In this document: one piece after another, positions 1-10,730 of the stretch
Numbering within the stretch: the stretch's first letter is position 1
Layout: every line of letters starts with the position of its first letter
NCBI GenBank assembly: GCA_963970005.1
Contig: CAXAMN010001115.1
Coordinates: 384,090-448,089 of the forward strand
DNA from: Durusdinium trenchii
Lineage: Eukaryota > Sar > Dinophyceae > Suessiales > Symbiodiniaceae
Direction of reading: 5' to 3'
Length of the DNA: 64,000 nucleotides
Notes under the pieces: model-generated
What the model was told of the DNA's origin: nothing
The model's database searches: none
Seen by the model: only the letters and a program-made list of their open reading frames with translations
Program-made: the position numbers and the translations under genes

Positions 1-145
1 TGTGTGATCTCTGTGTGTGTTGTCTCGGTATGTGTTGTCTCGGTGTGTGTGATTCTCGGTGTGTGTGATCTCTGTGTGTGTGATCTCTGTGTTGTGATCT
101 CTGTGTGTGTGGTCTCTGTGTGTGATCTCTGTGTATGTGGAACGC
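1..145. repeat. TG-rich minisatellite (TGTGATCTC variant)
   Basis: Degenerate tandem array built from GTGTGTGATCTCT-like units, cut by the window edge. Open frames across it are low-complexity Val/Cys/Ser and are not genes. Confidence 0.85.
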
Positions 146-817
146 GTAGCAGGAGGCGCGGAAGAAGTGAAGCGGAAGAAGCGGGATGAGACATAGAAAA
201 GAAGAACCCCACACTAAGATGTGGGGAAAAAACAACCGACAGCCTACACAGTTGCCTACACAGCCCAGCGACAGGCGGCTGGAAAAACACGGGTGTTGCG
301 GTCAAGTCGTCTGCGTTCCGCGTCGCCCATGCGACTCGATGGCCTCGACCCTAAACCGCCACCCGCTCACCCTCTGAGCTCAGAGGCAGCTACCAGGCGG
401 ATCAGAAGCCTCATCCGGTGGGTCCAAATCGAAAAAAAGTGGGGTTGTCGACTTGTCAATGGGCTCAATGGGTGGATCCCCGTCGGTCGAAAAGGGCCAG
501 TTAGACCGGGCGTTCGTTTCGAAAAGACTGTGCAAAAGAAGTTCAAAGTTCCATCTTGGGGAGCTGTAGTGGCTCTTTTGAAATTGAATGTTTTCTCCAA
601 GACTGTGGATGGTTACTTAAAAACACAGGTCACCTTTGATGGCTGCGGGTTTGGGTCATAATCTCATATGCCTAGGTCTCCAACTACCTCCGCTTAGAAG
701 ATGGGTAGGGTGCGTCAAGGAGGTCTAAGCACCGAACCTGAGCGGCCAGAAGCCCATCGGGGATGTTTGAATCGCATTCGAACCGCCCAAAGTCCACCTG
801 AAAGTCGAAGTCTATGG

Positions 818-945
818 CCTTGTTACTAGCAGCGTCGACGTATGTAGTAGCTTCTTGTTACTAGTAGCGATGCCCGTCCTTGCTAGTACGAGTAATTAGT
901 AGCGTTCTTGCTACTGGTATACCATGCCCTTGTGACTGTAGCGAA
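818..945. repeat. TAGTAGCTTCTTGTTACTAG repeat, block A
   Basis: First of three blocks sharing the words CTTGTTACTAGTAGC and GATGCCC in tandem-like arrangement. The words recur at 1631-1735 and 3956-4060, so this is a dispersed, short-period repeat family. Each unit is partly palindromic (CTACTAG / CTAGTAG). Confidence 0.75.
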
Positions 946-1630
946 CTCTTGTTTTCATCCGATTCCTTCCTTCCCATCGATGCAGTCGACGACGGACGAC
1001 TCTTCCTTACCCCATCCGGTCACGGGCCGAAGCGACCGGAGTAAGTTCAGCGCCCGCCCCCGAACCGACCGACACGTCGGGGATAGACAACACCTCCGCT
1101 CGTGAGACCGGAACCAACCGACTCTTCGGATGAGGTGTCTCTTAGTTCACAACGCTGCGAGGATTCTGCCCAAGCCATTCTGCCCATTCTGACCATTCAA
1201 GAAGTTGCAAAAAAGAACGTCAGGAAAAGCAACATCATGTTGGGTGAAAGCATCATCCCAAGTGAAATCTACCAACAGCTCTCGTATTTTCTTCCAACCC
1301 ATCGGTCACCAGAGCCTTAGGGCCGTCAACTTCGAGCCTCGCGCTCTCCTAGCCCCAAACCTGTGGCTCACATAACTTATATATAATACCCGTCGATCCT
1401 TGCTGTCGAGTCCCGACACGTTGGGGGCTCCAAAGCTAACAAATCCATGCACGCGAAACCCCACGCTGGCCACCGGTCCATGCCAAACGGTCCACCAACT
1501 GGTTGAAACCCCACGGCGCGGACGATGCGTTTTGCTTTGTTTGTATCGAGACACTGGTAGACCTCATCCAAATACATGATGCGAAGCATTTGTCGTTGGC
1601 GGCGGTCAAGCTTCCACTGATGGCCTTAGT

Positions 1631-1735
1631 GATGCCCTAGCTACTAGTCGCTTCTTGTTACAAGTAGAAAGGCCCTATTGTAACTAGTAGCTGCTTGTTA
1701 CTAGTAGTAATGCCCAGAGCTACTAGTAGCTTTGC
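1631..1735. repeat. TAGTAGCTTCTTGTTACTAG repeat, block B
   Basis: Second block of the family, with several diverged copies of CTAGTAGC-TTCTTGTTA-CTAGTAG separated by GCCCTA/ATGCCC words. Confidence 0.75.
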
Positions 1736-3955
1736 AGCAAGCTTCCACTGGTGGCCTCAAAAACCAACGTCTAGACTTGGATTGAGTATTGATTTGTTTT
1801 TCTCGTGTGAGAAAATATCATTACTCAATTCATCCTCGCGCCACCGATGTCTGTGCTGCACCCGATGTCGCTTCGACATCGGTCGGCGGGAGACATCCAG
1901 GTGTTCCAAATCCGCATAATCGACGTTCAAACAAAGAACAGGATCATTCGAACCAAAGGAATCAGTTGGTAAACGATGTAAAGCATTGATCTGGATTGGA
2001 CATCGACCCCGATTGAAGTATCAGTCCCACAATCAAGATCCAACTCACTCTGGACAAAGTCCTTCACCATCTGTAAGGGATCTTGCTTCTATTCTGTCTG
2101 CCAATACCTCTATAGGGAAACTTCCTCTGGTCACCACCACTATCAAATCCGTAGAAATTGCTCCGTAGCAGCTGCCGCAAGGTGCCTCTCCCTCTCCCCC
2201 TCTTTCTGCTCTTCTTTCTCAATCTATTTGCCTATCGAGAAATGCACAAACATGTCTTCCATCTCCTCTTGAACACGAGGAAGTTCGCCAACCGCTCCAC
2301 CTCTGCACCGATTCCTCGGGGCCCCAGCCACACGCACAAAACTCCGCGTGCACGCATCCACAGGTCCGTCGAGTTCCAGCTACTTCAAAGCCGCAGTGGT
2401 GGCTCAACACTGGCCGCGCATGCCGCCCGCGCGGCCGTTGGATCGACCAAGGAAGGAGGGCTTTTAGAGGCTGGCGGATGGGATGGGGGTATGAAGCATG
2501 AAGCTCCCCATGAGTGCAAAGCCGAACATCAATGAACCCTAGCCGGGACCTCACTTCCTCAAAGCAACCTGGATGACTGGCAGGGGCCATGACTGGGGCA
2601 GGGACTGGGTGAGACACCCGGTCTGCGCGGGTCTCGGCATGAGTCTATATAGAGATCATCTCCAGTCATCTTCTATATGGATAGAAGCAAAGTCCATCGG
2701 ATGACAAAAGATCCACATAAAGACCCACATTCAGCAAGGTTGGGACCTCAGTTTGTTCAATGTTCAAATTAACAAACTGGATGTGTATCGTGTCTATGTG
2801 GAACACACAATCCAATGTGTGACCAAGTGTTCCATCGACGAAGTGTGGCAATAACCATCCCAGTCAAACATCGCACCGGCCAAACATCATCCACACCTAT
2901 ATCGGTTTCGCTGGTCCTCACTGGAAAGTACTGAGTTAATGGAAACTGTGTAAGAATGTGCACACTTTCTGAGGCTCAACACATTCAAAGTGACCATTCC
3001 TCCTTCGTTCGTCAGTCAAGCTACGATCTTGCAAAGCTTCTTTCGTCCGGAACACCTTCATTTAGACTGTTCTAAGTTGGTCCCTTCGTGTAACCCCCCA
3101 CATCTGTCCCCTTCCACCGAACTCCATGTTGATCCGTCGCCCACCTTCCACGGCTTTCTGTTGGCGTGCTTCCCTTGCATTCACATCGACAGCGGACTCC
3201 AATACCGGACCTCGAGATAGAAGCAACTTCAAAAGACTGAATTCTTCCACTCAGTGATCATGCACTGGCTGCACTGGTTTCGTTTGTTGCTTCAGTCTTT
3301 TGGACGAATCCTGGCATAAAAGGGCAGGATTAAAAAGAAAAGGATTGTTCCAAGGAGTATTGTCATGGTGGACATCCCGAAGAAACCAAACCGAGGGGGC
3401 AAATGATTCTGGAGTAGTTTCAGCTCTGGTATAGCCTCCAAAGCACAATGCTCCATTCTCAACTCGCATTCTCGACCCAAAAGCCTGGTTGGCAGCCGAA
3501 AGCCCAAGTGTCCCACCAATCAAAAGGGACCTCGTTAGGACCTCGTTCCAAAAATTGTACAGGTCCCCTGTATTATTCCACTGTGTTTCAAAACAGCAAC
3601 CACTGTGGAGCCAGGATCAGCCACTGTGCTTTCAGGACCCGTCCTCCCTCCGGTCGCCAAAACGCCGCGGCACGGCTCAGTGGGGGCGAAGATTTACTGC
3701 GCTGCACTCGGTGCTCCTCCGGAACTGGCCACTCCACGGTCAAGAAGGTGCGCCTGAACTGGACACTCCGAGAGTCGGAGCTGATGACGATTCCGAAGAG
3801 ATCGACCATGTGATCACATGACCTGCAAAGCTGGAGTGTTTGTGGTCGAAAAAATGGCGACTCTGAGGTGTGTCTTTTCTGTGACAAGCCACCACGTGTA
3901 CGAAAGCTCTCTCCACCAAGTTTCAGGACAAAATGTCCACATATCGTTCTTGTTA

Positions 3956-4060
3956 ATAGTAAGAATGCTCCTATAGTAGCTTCTTGTTACTAGTAGTAGG
4001 GCCAGGAGACCCTAGTGGCTTCTTGTTCCTAGTAGCGATGCCCTTTGCCCCTATGCCCTT
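3956..4060. repeat. TAGTAGCTTCTTGTTACTAG repeat, block C
   Basis: Third block: two adjacent copies of TAGTAGCTTCTTGTTACTAG and GTGGCTTCTTGTTCCTAG, again followed by GCGATGCCC. Confidence 0.75.
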
Positions 4061-4510
4061 CCGTTTTTCCTGCACCGAAAGATGCTGCGCCTGTACTCAA
4101 GCTGCAGGCGTGACGACATGCTTGAAATTAAATACTGTTGAGCACACCGTGGAGCGCTGCCTTTGCAGCAGGAGCCCACGTCACGTCGGTTTGCTTCAAC
4201 GGCTGCAGACAGGCGGTCAGCTACCGCGACACGTAAAAACACACACTCCGGGGTGAAGATTGACCGCACCAAGTGGAGTGAATGCATTGGCGAACGACTT
4301 AGATACTGTGGTGTATCCTATTACCAGTAACAGTGGATGATGATGGTTAGGTTGCAGGCCTTGCTCAAAAATCGCAGTATATAGTAATTGTTTAATAACT
4401 TACAGGTTTACTGGGACAGACCCAATAGATACTTGGTCCTCAACTTGGGAGCTGTGAAGAACCCGGGAATCATGATGGTGTGTCATGCTTCTTGCTTCTG
4501 CAAACAAGTG

Positions 4511-4548
4511 GAATATAGTGGAACATAGTGGAACATAGTGGAACAGTG
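4511..4548. repeat. 10-bp tandem repeat
   Basis: Nearly four tandem copies of GAACATAGTG (first copy GAATATAGTG), visible directly. No coding context. Confidence 0.85.
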
Positions 4549-5698
4549 TGCAAGCGGTAGACATCAAAGCATCCGGCAAGTCTGATGTTTGCGCCAGAAT
4601 CCAAGACGAAGAAGAACATAGACAAATTAGTGGTACGCTATTGTTTGTTAAACATTATCCTGGTATTTTTTCTTTAGATGACTTGGAACTTCGCTCATGA
4701 ATCCTGGTAACCTCGTGACACTTAGATCTTAGATGCCGAGCTTGTCGGCGGACGACAGCGTGCGGCGATTGGTCGGGCCAGAAGCCAAACGTTTGGAGTC
4801 TTAGATATGAATCAAGAAGGCATGAGGACACAGAGATTTGAGTCTAAGAGGTTTAGGTGATACATATCAATCCACTCCTGTCATGATATGTATCAACCGC
4901 TTCGGAAGTCCCTTCGAAATGGTCGTCAGCTGACGTTTGGCTTGACGGTCTGAACACCAACATCTGCCAAGATGCCAAGAAAGCTCATGGCGGGCAGACG
5001 AAGTGACATAGACGAAGGATCTTTGGAGAAACGTTGATTCTATCTTGCAGACTTATGAATCTATGAACCACCCCCCATTGACGTCGATTCCTTGGAAGCA
5101 AAACAGCTCTTGAGAAAGGCACTCCAATCTCTCAACCAGGAGAAGCCCAGATCCTTTGCTTTAACTCTGAGACAGCTCAATCGTTGAGAGTGGGTGTTGG
5201 AAACAAACGTGAATCAATCTGAATGCGGCCACTTCATGATCACTACCATGATCTGTATTTGACACCCCTTGTCTGTTGACTTCCTTGGAGCATGCTGCAG
5301 CATGGATGTGTTGCTGATCACAAGAAGTTGATGGAAAGAACATGAACATGTCATTCGAGCTGCTCCCAAAACCTGCTCCCAACGGTGCTTTGTCGTCGTT
5401 TCCATCTTCCGAAACCGTCTATGATTGGCAAACAAGACAGTGCTTTTACGATTCATTGTTGTGATTACAAACACCTACAGTCCATCTCAAATACTTGTTA
5501 CCTTCTTTTGAAGCTGCTTCCCTTTACAGTGGTTTAGCTTCATCTTTCAGATTCAGCCTAAAAAGACCACCGTGTTGGCATGTATGACTGGCGCTTTCAC
5601 AACAAGCCTCCCCAAGTCTGAGCAATCCCTTAATTTGAGTTGCATGTTGCATGTCCATCCTACCCTACACACTACAGAACAACCTCCGCATCAAGACT

Positions 5699-6428
5699 TC
5701 AAGCTCGACGGTGCCCGCAATAACGCCAAACAATGCCAGCAAAGAGGAGTGAAACGCCTAGCCACAGTAGAATGGCTGCAAGTCCTCCGAAATAGGCTCC
5801 CAATGCTCCAGCGGCGCCAAGCATGGATAGCATACACCCGAGAAGAACTATTCCCAAGGTCTGAAACCCAGATGCACATGACGATCTGGGTGTGGCCCAC
5901 GACTCGCAAAGGAAGATCATCAGCAATAGGACAGCGGGGAGCCAACAAAGAGCAAAACAAAAGATATAGCTCAGACTGTAGCGCAAGATCGCTTCCCATG
6001 ACTTGTTGACCTTGATGAAGGCTAGCACACCTTCAAAACAGGTGGTCACCGCTGGCGTGGCCAGTATGCACATGTATCCAAATGGAAGGCTCCCAGGAGC
6101 CTTCATGGGTTCCAAGACATCTTGCCGCAAGGGTCCTCGCACGTACTCCGAAAAGGCCTCCAAGCTACCATACCACTTCACGATCGCGGCATGGATGCTG
6201 GTGCGGTCCGACTCATTCAAGCATTCGACTTGATGAACATCAAATTCCTCCATTCCAGTAATCAAACTCCTCTTGGAGACGTAGCTCAAGCGCAAGGCGT
6301 GAATTAGTGCACATCCTCCTGACACCAGCAGCAGCATGGTGATGAGAAACCACGCAGTGTTCAGCCTCAGAGTTCGGGAGATCCACCAGGCGAAGTTCAA
6401 CCTGAGTGACGGTGGATCTTGGTGCGTC
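5699..6428 (-). CDS. TIR-like multi-pass membrane protein, exon 3 (C-terminal half)
   Basis: Terminal exon of the host gene whose exon 1 is at 38526-39289 and exon 2 at 6552-6668. The acceptor is TTGAG|G at 6430-6428. The first base completes the Thr codon begun by exon 2, and the frame runs to a natural stop at 5699. It encodes about 242 residues: a membrane segment soon after the start (NTAWFLITMLLLVSGG), a soluble stretch with IHAAIVKWYGSLEAF, then at least four hydrophobic segments ending in GIVWRYCGHRRA. The open frame continues upstream of 6428, but those codons are probably intron because only this acceptor keeps phase with exon 2. Family function is unknown to me; role at a membrane is inferred from hydrophobicity. 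Confidence 0.8.
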
Positions 6429-6551
6429 CTCAACGAGGAGTCATTCTGAGTCCAAAAATCACAAGATATCCCAGGAAAAAGGTTGAAGAATGTTGAAGAA
6501 GCTTGAAAACCAAATTTTTTAAACAAAAATGAATATATCATGTCACGTCAC

Positions 6552-6668
6552 GTGTAGAGCCACATGAAGATCTGCAGGGTGGATGCCTCCACGAAGACGG
6601 GCGCAAAGGAGATCTTTCCACCGGGCTTCATTTTGCGATAGGCTGCGAGCTCGAAGATGCACCACAAC
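6552..6668 (-). CDS. TIR-like multi-pass membrane protein, exon 2
   Basis: Short 117-nt exon. On the minus strand it starts after CTAAAG|G (6670-6668) and ends AC|GTGACG (6552). Its frame reads LWCIFELAAYRKMKPGGK and then ISFAPVFVEASTLQIFMWLY. LWCIFELAA is the block that, in proteins with a DIFLSHSW-type TIR-like fold, directly follows the Y-L-S-R strand where exon 1 ends. Phase is exact: exon 1 leaves AG and this exon supplies G (Arg), and it leaves AC completed by exon 3 (Thr). This join is the key evidence that the two distant halves are one gene. Confidence 0.8.
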
Positions 6669-7162
6669 CTTTAGAGGATCGAACATGTAGATGCAGATGG
6701 AAGAAGAGTGGAGCGACACGGGAGTGTGACACGGAGCATGAGTGACACTGGGGATATATATACATATATATGCATAAATAGAATAGTTATTAGCTATATA
6801 TATGTGTATATATTATAACCCACTCTAAAAAAACATCTTTGTTTGACACAGAAAATCCGGAAGGCATGAGCCATTGAAATGGAAAGTGAAAAGAAACAGC
6901 AAACAAAAAGAAACAAAGCCTCCGGGGCAACCCTTCGGATCAGAAAAATTACTCTATTTCGAGTGATCCCCACCATGACACTTCAAAACAACCACGTTGA
7001 CATCAACCTTGTTGTGCATTTCGCAACCCAGGTGCTTGTCAGTCCAACATCTCAACTACACTAAACTCTAAACAGTTTCCCTGTCCTGTCCCATAACCCA
7101 ACCAAACTAGCACAACCACTCCAGAATAGACTTGTCTTTTTACCGCAAGCCACACATCTGCA

Positions 7163-7595
7163 GAGACACGTTTATGGTTGTGTGTTCGTGGTTATGTCTT
7201 GTTGTGTGTGTGTTGTGGTTATGTTTGTGATTGTGCTTGTAGTTGTGTGTTTGTGATTGTGTGTTTGTGGTTGTGTGTTTGTGGTTGTGTGTTTCTAGTT
7301 GTGTTTGTGGTTGTGTTTGTGGCTATGTCGCTATGTGTTTGTGGTTGTGTGCTTGTGGCTGTGTGTTTGTGGTTGTGTGTTTCTGGTTGTGTGTTTGTGA
7401 TTGTGTGTTTCTGGTTGTGTTTGTGGTTCTGTGTTTGTGGTTGTGTATTTGTTGTTCTGTTTGTGGCTGTGTGTTTGTGATTGCGTGTTTGTGATTGTGT
7501 GTTTCTAGTTGTGTTTGTGGTTGTGTGTTTGTGGTGTGTGTTTGTGGTTGTGTTTGTGGTTATGTGTTTGTGGTTGTGTGCTTGTAGTTGTGTGT
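7163..7595. repeat. TG minisatellite, left half (split by transposon)
   Basis: Degenerate tandem array of TGTGTTTGTGGTTG-like words on the + strand. It stops exactly at the left end of the giant element and resumes, in the same orientation, at its right end (37480-37702). Open frames across it encode Cys/Val/Trp low complexity and are not genes. The segment 7233-7260 contains an intact copy of the sequence predicted for the unoccupied insertion site. Confidence 0.9.
7586..7595. repeat. Target-site duplication, left copy
   Basis: AGTTGTGTGT immediately outside the left TIR, identical to 37480-37489. The surrounding minisatellite is repetitive, so a chance match is easier here than in unique DNA. 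However, the joined flanks match an intact array segment, which argues for a true duplication. Confidence 0.75.
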
Positions 7596-7663
7596 AGGGA
7601 TGTCCACAGACACCTCTGAGGACGTTCTAGGTTAGTAAGGGCGCCTCTTAATGAGCGCCCTTG
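7596..7663 (+). repeat. Left terminal inverted repeat with hairpin
   Basis: Begins AGGGATGTCCA. Aligned without gaps to the reverse complement of 37479-37412 it matches at 46 of 68 positions. The core TTAGTAAGGGCG (7632-7643) is identical. The inner end folds: AAGGGCG (7637-7643) pairs with CGCCCTT (7656-7662), extended by CTC/GAG. Confidence 0.85.
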
Positions 7664-9689
7664 CATCAATAGCCAAACTACATAGAAAGAAGGCTGCAAT
7701 ATAAATAACAACATCTAGAAAGACAACTGTGACATCAATAACAACATAATCATCAACAAAAAAAATGTGAACAGGTGTTTTTTTAGGATACAAAACATGT
7801 TGGAAGGATGCAAAATCAAGGATTATGGATAAAGAAACATGTTTCACTGGCAAGTATTTGTAGTTCGGTATTTACATTTTGCATATTCAAAAACACAATA
7901 ATGGCACATACAAAACATAGTTTGACATCACTAAAAAAACATGAACCTCCCAAAATACAAGATGCGAACACACCAAGTTGTGTTTCGACATACCCTTGAG
8001 ATCAACAAGAGTCCTTTTTCGCAACGATCAATCACTGGAAATCGTGCACTCGAGTCTTGTTTTCTGGCTGAATGTTTTTCTTGGGCAGCTCTTTTGTCAG
8101 TCAGCGTTTTTGTGCGTTGCAGTGTTGCTAAGCCAAGAAAAACATCCAGTAACATCCAATGAATCTGGCTAAAGTTTTGCCACTCTTGTGTGAAGCAGCA
8201 ACGAGTGGTACTTGTAAGGCAAACCTGCCTGTTCCAAAAGGCGCGAGGATGGCTCAGATGATGCTTTATGGCAAGGAAACGGCCATGGTCGTAACAACCA
8301 CCAAACAAAGAGGTTGGACACGTTGGACAAGTTCATTCAGGATAAGTTGCATGGTTCTTTTGCAAGTTTTTGCAATAATTTCAACAAGTTGTGTCAAGTC
8401 GGGTACAAGGTATGAGAGTATGTGGACAGCGACCACTGGCTGACAGACTGACCAGCACTCTTAATGGCAACCATAAACAACCTTGGTGAACAAAACTTAC
8501 CACGACCACGACCATGTTATTTAAGCTTTTCATGTTTCATTGTCATGCGACCAATGACCAGGCACAGTCAGGTGCATAACTTTTGAATGTTCTAATGAAC
8601 GAAACATTAAACAAACCAAAACATGATGTACAATTGGGTCATTGGTGACTCGAGCCGTCATGGCGGATGTGTGCCACATCCTTCGCCTGTCCTCGAGGGC
8701 AAAACTCTGCCAGAAAGGCGCTGATTTTGATCTCGTTCTTTCAGAACAAGAGCAACTTGGTTTGCACATTTGCGCAGCAAAGAGTCACAGCAAAATGCAG
8801 CAAATAGTGTGACGCTAAAAGCCGAAAGGCTACAAGTAAAAGGGTTGATAAGATTGTCACACTATGTTGAAACTGATGTCTTGCACCACACACCACGCAC
8901 TGGCTGTGACAAATGATCACCTCCGCAAAAGCTATACAAGCACATGTAAGATTGAGCATGCTTGGCAGTTACAGCAACATGCCCAGCTCATGTGTGTTTT
9001 CTTGATGTTGTTATGTTTAGTTTTTTTTCAATGCCGTCGGCCCGTCGGCTGCCAACTGCCAACTCAACACCAGCGGTGAATCACGTCCTGTTTCTGCGTG
9101 ATCATGTTGCACATCGTGAACTTGAAACCATGAGACCATGACCATGGACCATGGACTGGTTGCCAGTTGCTGGTTGTTGATGTCACAGATTTGTGACCAG
9201 TCTGACTGTAATCATAATCTGCACCAAAACCTAACCTAGCCGCCTAGCCTGCCCAATCAAAAACAGTATGCTCACAAAGTTCACAGCTTCTCAGTACTTC
9301 AGTACTTCATCATGGATTGGATTGCAGCCTGCAAGACAGGGGAGCAACTGTAGGCTATCATCTATCCGCCTACAAGCACAACGAAGTTCAGCTCAGCCTG
9401 TTAGGCTCAGTTATAAGTTATAAAGCTATTATATCTAAACAGCAACAGTCAGCAACAGTGAAACAAACACCACTGTGTGTGCGCTACACCTCCAACGACC
9501 CAATGAATCACGATAGATTATGTGATGCCAAATGGTTCGTGCCGTTGGCATTGCGGCATTTGGCATACAGGGTTTTTTCCATTGACAACTTGACAACTGA
9601 CATCTAGAATCTAGTAGTCTTAAACAAGACTGAAAAGAAAGAGTCGGAAAGGCTTCGCGCCGTCGCCCGCCTCTCAGGTTTGCCAGTTT
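7664..9689. other. Transposon left subterminal region, no gene seen
   Basis: AT-rich sequence between the left TIR and the first candidate exon. Several short frames exist on both strands, but none has protein-like composition together with AG|G-bounded ends. It may hold cis-acting sequence for transposition; nothing specific can be shown. Confidence 0.5.
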
Positions 9690-9833
9690 CTTCTCCCAGT
9701 ACGCATCCGCTGCGTCTACGTCGACCTTGCCAGCAGTGGCGCGGCGCGTTGGACGAAGCTGGAGTGGCGAGCTTGCATCTTCACGAGTGAATGTGACTTG
9801 TAGTTGGGGGTTGGGCCGAGCCGATTCGGTTTG
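9690..9833 (-). CDS. Candidate minus-strand exon inside the transposon
   Basis: A locally GC-rich island in an otherwise AT-rich tract. On the minus strand it has an acceptor CTAG| just upstream of 9833 and an open frame reading QTESARPNPQLQVTFTRED, then KVDVDAADAYWEKKLANLRG. Composition is protein-like and polar. A donor of the AG|GC kind could lie near 9690. It would be the only minus-strand gene of the element. Alternatively it is just a GC-rich insertion that happens to be open. No partner exons were found. Confidence 0.3.
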
Positions 9834-10323
9834 CTAGTCATTAAAGATCATTGAAGGAATTGAATGTCCCAAAACTGAATCGGTATTGAAGGTGAAGGTG
9901 CAGTGCATTGAGGTGCATTAAAGATTTCAACTTCAACTAATCGTCGAATCGCCCGTTGTCCGTCCGTAAGAAGGTCATTAATTACTAGTCGAATCGGTCT
10001 GGTGGGAGAGAGGGACCATGAACTAGAGAAGACGATGCTCATGATAGTGGACAGTGGACAGATATGTATTCCACATGATGCCAAATGTCACTACCACCAT
10101 AACCATACATTGCAAAATAAAACAAACAACAACTAACAACAACAAACATATATACAACACAAACAGACAAACAACAATGAAATGATAGAAGTTTCCTTTG
10201 CTACTTTTGTTGTTGTTTGCCGCCTTTGCCTTCAAGCCTTTTAGCCTTTGTATTTTGTGGTAACTGGTAACTAGTATTAGTATTGGTATATGTCTTTATT
10301 ATACGGCTACGGCGCTTTATGGC
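9834..10323. other. Transposon interior, non-coding
   Basis: AT-rich stretch with CAA/ACAA-rich simple sequence around 10080-10180. I see no gene here. It precedes the tandem array upstream of the transposase-like gene. Confidence 0.5.
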
Positions 10324-10720
10324 TATCCAAAACCAAACCAAGCCCTATGTCATGCCCTGTGGTCGCCTGTGGTTACCTGTGGTCGCCTGCGGTCATGTGT
10401 GGGCACCTGCGGGGGGTGGAAGGGCCCCTTCTTGGAGCTGGGACCCACATGATTGCATACCTTGGCTCCTACCTGGCCGACCCGCTATCCAAAACCAAGC
10501 CAAGCCCTATGCCATACCTGTGGTCACCTGTGTCGCCTGTGGTCATGTGTGGGCACCTGATCGGGCACGGCGGGGGATGGAAGGACCCCATATTGATTGG
10601 ATCTGGGGCCTACATACTTGCATTACGGCTCACACCTGGTACCTGACCAACCTCCTATCCAAAAACCAAGCCAAGCCCTATGCCATTCCCTGTGGTCACC
10701 TGTGTCGCCTGCAAAAGCCG
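10324..10720 (+). repeat. ~165-bp tandem repeat upstream of the transposase-like gene
   Basis: Three copies beginning TATCCAAAACCAA (10324, 10486, 10656), followed by AGCCCTATG and CTGTGGTC-CCTGTG words; spacings are 162 and 170 bp and the third copy is partial. The array ends just before the first exon of the transposase-like gene, so it may carry promoter or transposase-binding sequence; that is only a positional inference. Frames running through it are unlikely to be translated. Confidence 0.8.
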
Positions 10721-10730
10721 AGGAAGAATA

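Larger units (their letters stand above)
146..5698. other. Non-coding region 3' of the minus-strand TIR-like gene
   Basis: About 5.5 kb downstream of the host TIR-like gene. I see no exon here with a convincing frame and splice sites on either strand. It holds three blocks of a TAGTAGCTTCTTGTTACTAG repeat and a 10-bp tandem repeat, listed separately. The remaining open frames are short and of non-protein-like composition. Confidence 0.6.

Noticed and set aside
7178-7494. Long Cys/Val/Trp-rich open frames in the TG array (also 37482-37784 and 49467-49711)
   Set aside because: Pure minisatellite read-through; the same array is open in several frames and has no gene features.
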